Part shown: positions 61,401-64,000 of the stretch, in pieces
Layout of the letters: each line of letters starts with the position of its first letter
Position numbering within the stretch: position 1 is the stretch's first letter
Assembly (NCBI RefSeq): GCF_014205215.1
Contig: NZ_JACHNC010000001.1
Coordinates: 6,444,501-6,508,500 of the forward strand
Direction of reading: 5' to 3'
Length of the DNA: 64,000 nt
Source: Actinoplanes lobatus
GTDB taxonomy: Bacteria > Actinomycetota > Actinomycetes > Mycobacteriales > Micromonosporaceae
The notes under the pieces: generated by a model
The model's input: the letters and a program-made list of their open reading frames with translations, nothing else
What the model was told of the DNA's origin: nothing
Databases searched by the model: none
Program-made: the position numbers and the translations under genes

Positions 61401-64000
61401 CGTGGACGCGGCCGTCGCCGACCGCGGCACGGTCTATCTGATCAGCGGCCGGCAGATCCACGCCGTCTCGACGGCCACCCACCGCCGGTATCCGGACCTG
61501 GCCCTCGACGACGTACGGACCGCCTACCTCGACAGCGGCGGCGTGCGGATCGAGCATCCGGACGGCTGGCGGCACTACAGCGCGCTGGAGGGCCGGACCG
61601 TCACCACACAGCCGGACCGGCCGCGAGCGCTGCGCACCGTACCGGCCCAGTTCCGTAGCGGCCTGGACGCGGTGCTGACCACCGTGGACGGCAACGTCTT
61701 CCTGTTCAAGGGCGAGACCTGCTTCGACACCCGGCTGGGCCGACGGCTCCCGCACCCGCACGTGGACGCGGCGGTGTCGGCCGGCGGGCACACCTACCTG
61801 TTCTCCGGCGATCAGTACGTGCGCGCCGCGGCCACCGACCCCCGGCTGGCCGACCCCGGCTACCCCCGCCGGATCGTCGGGAACCTGCTGGCCGAACCCG
61901 GGTTCGCCGGCCTTCCGGCCGCCTTCGAGGAGGAGATCGACGCACGGTACGCCGACGGCAGCCCTTCGATGATCGACGCCGTGCTCGCCGGGGAACGCAC
62001 GATGTACCTGTTCGCCGGCCGTACCTGTCACGCGGTGAGCACCGCCGCGACCGCGACCTACGAGCTGGACCGGCTCGGCCGGATCCGCAACACCATCGCC
62101 GAACGCGGGCGGGTGGACGCGGCCCTGGTCGACGGCGAGCACACCTACCTGTTCTCCGGCGACCAGTTCGTCCGCTACACCGGCGGCGACTACCGCCGGG
62201 TCGACGACGGCTACCCGCGGCCGCTGGCCGACTTCACCCTGGCCGAGCTGCCGCCCGACGGCGTCGACGCGGTGTTGCGGGCGCCGGACGGCGAACTGTA
62301 CGTCTTCGCCGGCCGCGAGTACCGGCGCGGGAACGGCCCGTCCACCCCGATCGCCGGCGCCTGGGGCCGTGTCGCCAACGAGTTCGACGGGGACCGGCCG
62401 CTGGACGCCGCGTTCGTCACCGCCGACGGCGAGCTGTACGCGTTCCGCGGCAGCCAGTTCGTGCGGTACGCCCTCGGCAGCACACTCGACACGGTGGATC
62501 CCGGCCACCCGCTGCGGATCAGCGGCCGCTGGGGCCAGCTGCCGGCCCGGTTCCAGGCCGGCGTGGACGGCGCGTTCCGCCTGCACGACCAGATCTACCT
62601 GCACCTCGGCGACGAGGTGGTGCGCCTCGGCGACGACCACGGCGAGCCGGTCACTTTCCGGGACCTGCTCCCACCGTCCGCCGACTACCGGATCGGTGAC
62701 CTGCGGGCGATCCAGCTCGCCCGTGGCGAACCCGGCCGGGACGAGGACGAGCTGAACTGGTGCCGTGGCTTCGGCGCGGACCCCGCCGACGCGTTCGCGC
62801 TGGCCGACAGGTTCGGTGTCGGCCCGTCGACCGTGCACGCCGACGTCTGGACGCGTCTGTACGGTCCCGAACCGGATCTCGACGCGGCCGCCGCCGCGCT
62901 GCAAACGCTGATCGCCGCCGAAGCCGGCGCCGTGCTGCACGGCGAGATCAACGTCCGGACCCGGGACGCGCTGGTCGCCGCGTTACTCGCCGGCCTGGGT
63001 CTGCGACATCCCCGCGAGCTGTCCGACCGGTTCCTGACCGACGTCGAGGCCGGCGCCCAGGCGATGACCTCGCGGATCGGTGAGGCGATCGCCGCGGTGC
63101 GGCTCTACCTCCAGCGTCGCCGGGCCCGGGTACCCGGCTATCAGGAGTGGGCGGCCGAGCGCAAGCGCCTGCTCTACCCGGAGAACCACCTGCGGCCCGG
63201 CCGGACGCCTCCGTTCGAGACGCTGGAACAGGACCTGCTCGACGGTGACCTCGGTGACGCCGCGATCGAGCGGGCGTACCGCCGCTATCTGGACGAGTAC
63301 ACCGAGGTGTCCCGGCTGATCGTCGCCGGCGGATTCGCCGACGCCCCGAACGGTCTGGTGCTCTTCGGCCGCAGCCGCATCGAGCCACGCCGCTACCACC
63401 ACCGGCAGGCCGAACTCAACGGCCCCGACGCGCGGTGGACACCCTGGCAGCCGGTCGGCGTGCCGATCGACGCCGACCGTGTCCACCCGGTGCGCGCGTT
63501 CGGCCGGATCTTCGTGTTCTGGGTCGCGCCCGAACCGCGGCGGCTGCGGATCCGCTACTCCTACCAGCGGCTGGACCACGATTGGGTGCCGGCGCAGACC
63601 CTCGGCGCCGGCGAGGAAGGCGCATTCAAGGCGGCAAATCTTCTGGTACGGGTGCGGACGGACTCGATCCTGGTGTCCTGTTCGTACACCGTCTCAGCGG
63701 ACGGGCAGACCGACCGGCGGGCGGCCGCGGTGTTCACCCTCCACCCCGAGCTGTACGTCGACGACACGCCACCGGACACGGCCCTCGCCCTGGCCACCGA
63801 CCTGGAGACCCGCACCGAGGCGGCGGCGACCACCGACCGCGTCGCCCAGAACTTCGCGGACCCGGTCGCCGACGTGGTGCGCTTCGACCTGCCGGCCGGA
63901 GCCGAGTCGTGGCCGTGGTTCAGCGTCGACATACGCGGCGCCAGCCACCTGTGCCGACCGGTGACGGTCCCCGAAACGGAGAAGCCGCCACTGCGGCCGC
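58435..64000 (+). CDS. Tc-toxin A-subunit-like protein with about 20 hemopexin-like repeats (3' end beyond window)
   Basis: Open for 1855 codons to the window edge. Start GTG 58435 has GGAGG 5 bases upstream; an ATG at 58423 is in frame. Residues 1-420 match the N-terminus of TcA/VRP1-type toxins: 'YSPAAYLAELLKLAG', 'RRPDLAGLPSFEDGYAEVPHLDIVNEIL', followed by helical repeats. Residues about 430-1410 are hemopexin-like units of about 49 aa with 'VDAAF..G.TYLFSGD.YVRY....GYPR'. Residues about 1420-1625 are helical and end in 'LLYPENHLRPGR', 'YRRYLDEYTEVSRLIV', the block before the TcA neuraminidase-like domain, which begins here. No signal peptide. The pore and TcB-binding parts should lie downstream. 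Confidence 0.8.
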   Translation, partial: MNSESSSRSVYSPAAYLAELLKLAGPGPELTGRRPDLAGLPSFEDGYAEVPHLDIVNEILAREIERGGAELPSSVRHERIRAYLRHLGVEPAELYRLYAAPADPDVVARESLGLTADDVATATTPLDLARRLELSSTDVDLALRTLCDGVLDRRAIRVLAVVERLHRTLALSFDVVVGLVGPVDVLPALVPADAGRLRVAAALHTDEKSLTTIVRRYRGRIPGTGPFDPGADPNRMLRLLHRITRLAAALSLSVGELLDIVEAVRLDPALALPILIDTEVTGGDPYQILDQGDPDSALWLVQTLVALAGWLRSAKLTGTVLRDIIGGARPAGLAALRARLDGSTPDVLAILREEFGTPAIEAICVAVAGSLTGAVRVLTGPAGAAELAARRIRGFARFATLLGLSPAEVTAAFRDRDLAAKFGEPLELPPGVDRIDALLERADGTVHLFHGRAFWTYAAGSRELTAGPAAIDALSVRFARLAAVDAAFVDAAGTEWIVGRDTDGRSQSFTRQGGQPEFLPRPQTWGVVRNSFADPAHIDAAFTDEQGHTYLFAGDQYVRYSTADHTTVDEGYPRLIADDWAGLERVDQAFVLDGQTYLLSGDRVLSPGTGEHPLAETWPQVTNALAGTGRVDAGYADGPAMLFFAGNQVFRHSDSIENDGVRVDEGFPRRIASVFADLPAAFADGVQAAFRDANGTVHLFQDGSTVALGPDGASVAPTAERWGRLAPALPSGTVDAVLAGRDGHTYLFSGTHYLRYTGADYTTVDEGYPRLIADDWSGLERVDHAFVLDGQTHLFGGGRMLRYSAADYTIPDAGYPQPAPENWWRLPERLFASLGRVDTVFITRDGRIHLFSGGEFVTSDARRRRWSPPQTLKEQWDSLPFDRVDAAFTGADDRTYVFSGTHYARYSDPAVTRIDDQYPAMIDQFWGRLVSPIARTGRVDAALVAGEHTYLFSGDRYVRWTGTDPGYPRRLAQLSSEPAFAGLTVTLTSVDAAVADRGTVYLISGRQIHAVSTATHRRYPDLALDDVRTAYLDSGGVRIEHPDGWRHYSALEGRTVTTQPDRPRALRTVPAQFRSGLDAVLTTVDGNVFLFKGETCFDTRLGRRLPHPHVDAAVSAGGHTYLFSGDQYVRAAATDPRLADPGYPRRIVGNLLAEPGFAGLPAAFEEEIDARYADGSPSMIDAVLAGERTMYLFAGRTCHAVSTAATATYELDRLGRIRNTIAERGRVDAALVDGEHTYLFSGDQFVRYTGGDYRRVDDGYPRPLADFTLAELPPDGVDAVLRAPDGELYVFAGREYRRGNGPSTPIAGAWGRVANEFDGDRPLDAAFVTADGELYAFRGSQFVRYALGSTLDTVDPGHPLRISGRWGQLPARFQAGVDGAFRLHDQIYLHLGDEVVRLGDDHGEPVTFRDLLPPSADYRIGDLRAIQLARGEPGRDEDELNWCRGFGADPADAFALADRFGVGPSTVHADVWTRLYGPEPDLDAAAAALQTLIAAEAGAVLHGEINVRTRDALVAALLAGLGLRHPRELSDRFLTDVEAGAQAMTSRIGEAIAAVRLYLQRRRARVPGYQEWAAERKRLLYPENHLRPGRTPPFETLEQDLLDGDLGDAAIERAYRRYLDEYTEVSRLIVAGGFADAPNGLVLFGRSRIEPRRYHHRQAELNGPDARWTPWQPVGVPIDADRVHPVRAFGRIFVFWVAPEPRRLRIRYSYQRLDHDWVPAQTLGAGEEGAFKAANLLVRVRTDSILVSCSYTVSADGQTDRRAAAVFTLHPELYVDDTPPDTALALATDLETRTEAAATTDRVAQNFADPVADVVRFDLPAGAESWPWFSVDIRGASHLCRPVTVPETEKPPLRP
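59725..62650 (+). repeat. Array of about 20 hemopexin-like repeats inside the toxin gene
   Basis: Units of roughly 147 bases encode a blade each. Clear 'VD.A...G.TYLFSG' starts occur near 60040, 60190, 60630, 60775, 60940, 61075, 61245, 61755, 62110, 62260 and 62400; others are more diverged. Twenty blades would make five four-bladed propellers. The blade count is by eye. Confidence 0.7.

Noticed and set aside
58861..62940. Two long minus-strand frames opposite the hemopexin array
   Set aside because: They are shadows of the repeated plus-strand codons; the plus-strand frame is continuous, with start, ribosome site and domains.

Overview
The window is very GC-rich, with codon third positions almost always G or C, many GTG and TTG starts, and many ATGA/GTGA overlaps between genes. 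Secreted glycosidases with CBM2 or LamG modules, a full Kdp/Ktr potassium region and a c-di-AMP riboswitch in front of an NlpC/P60 gene all suggest a filamentous actinomycete. Micromonosporaceae, for example Actinoplanes, is my best guess; this is inference from style and content, not a database match. Gene order looks chromosomal. I saw no tRNA, rRNA, CRISPR array, insertion sequence or phage block.

Layout. (a) 1-5.3 kb: the start of a secreted NlpC/P60 hydrolase behind a c-di-AMP riboswitch, a secreted CAP-domain protein, an aldo/keto reductase, a membrane-anchored protein, a GrpB protein and a GNAT. (b) 5.3-15.7 kb: potassium block, with KtrB-KtrA on the minus strand and, divergently, a 27-aa small ORF followed by kdpF-A-B-C-D-E in one coupled operon. 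(c) 15.7-32 kb: small metabolic and regulatory genes (GNATs, hydrolase, VOC protein, tautomerase, MerR, YnfA, TetR-YciI, DM13, CorA), a four-gene ABC-importer operon with a methyltransferase inside it, and two regulator/effector divergent pairs. (d) 32-43 kb: a uronate catabolism locus. An IclR regulator faces kduI-kduD, a CUT2 sugar importer, an aldehyde dehydrogenase, KDPG aldolase and KDG kinase. Copies of a GTTCAC-N4-GTGAAC-like operator lie at the promoters, including that of a small tautomerase. (e) 43-53 kb: secreted carbohydrate-active enzymes (a ThuA/copper-radical-oxidase/LamG fusion, a CBM2-GH5 cellulase with a CebR-like operator, a GH26-like hydrolase) mixed with a STAS protein, a BON protein and a MarR operon. 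(f) 53-64 kb: a membrane protein, a PEP-synthase/rifampin-phosphotransferase-like enzyme, a secreted M28 peptidase, and a very long reading frame that runs off the end of the window.

That last frame (58435 to 64000, no stop reached) is the most striking content. It has the N-terminal signature of Tc-toxin A subunits (VRP1-type), then about 20 hemopexin-like repeats, then the 'YPENHLRP' region that precedes the neuraminidase-like domain of TcA proteins. It looks like an actinobacterial toxin-complex subunit carrying a long hemopexin array. A second notable region is the uronate regulon, whose apparent operator can be read directly and may extend to the tautomerase and the copper radical oxidase.
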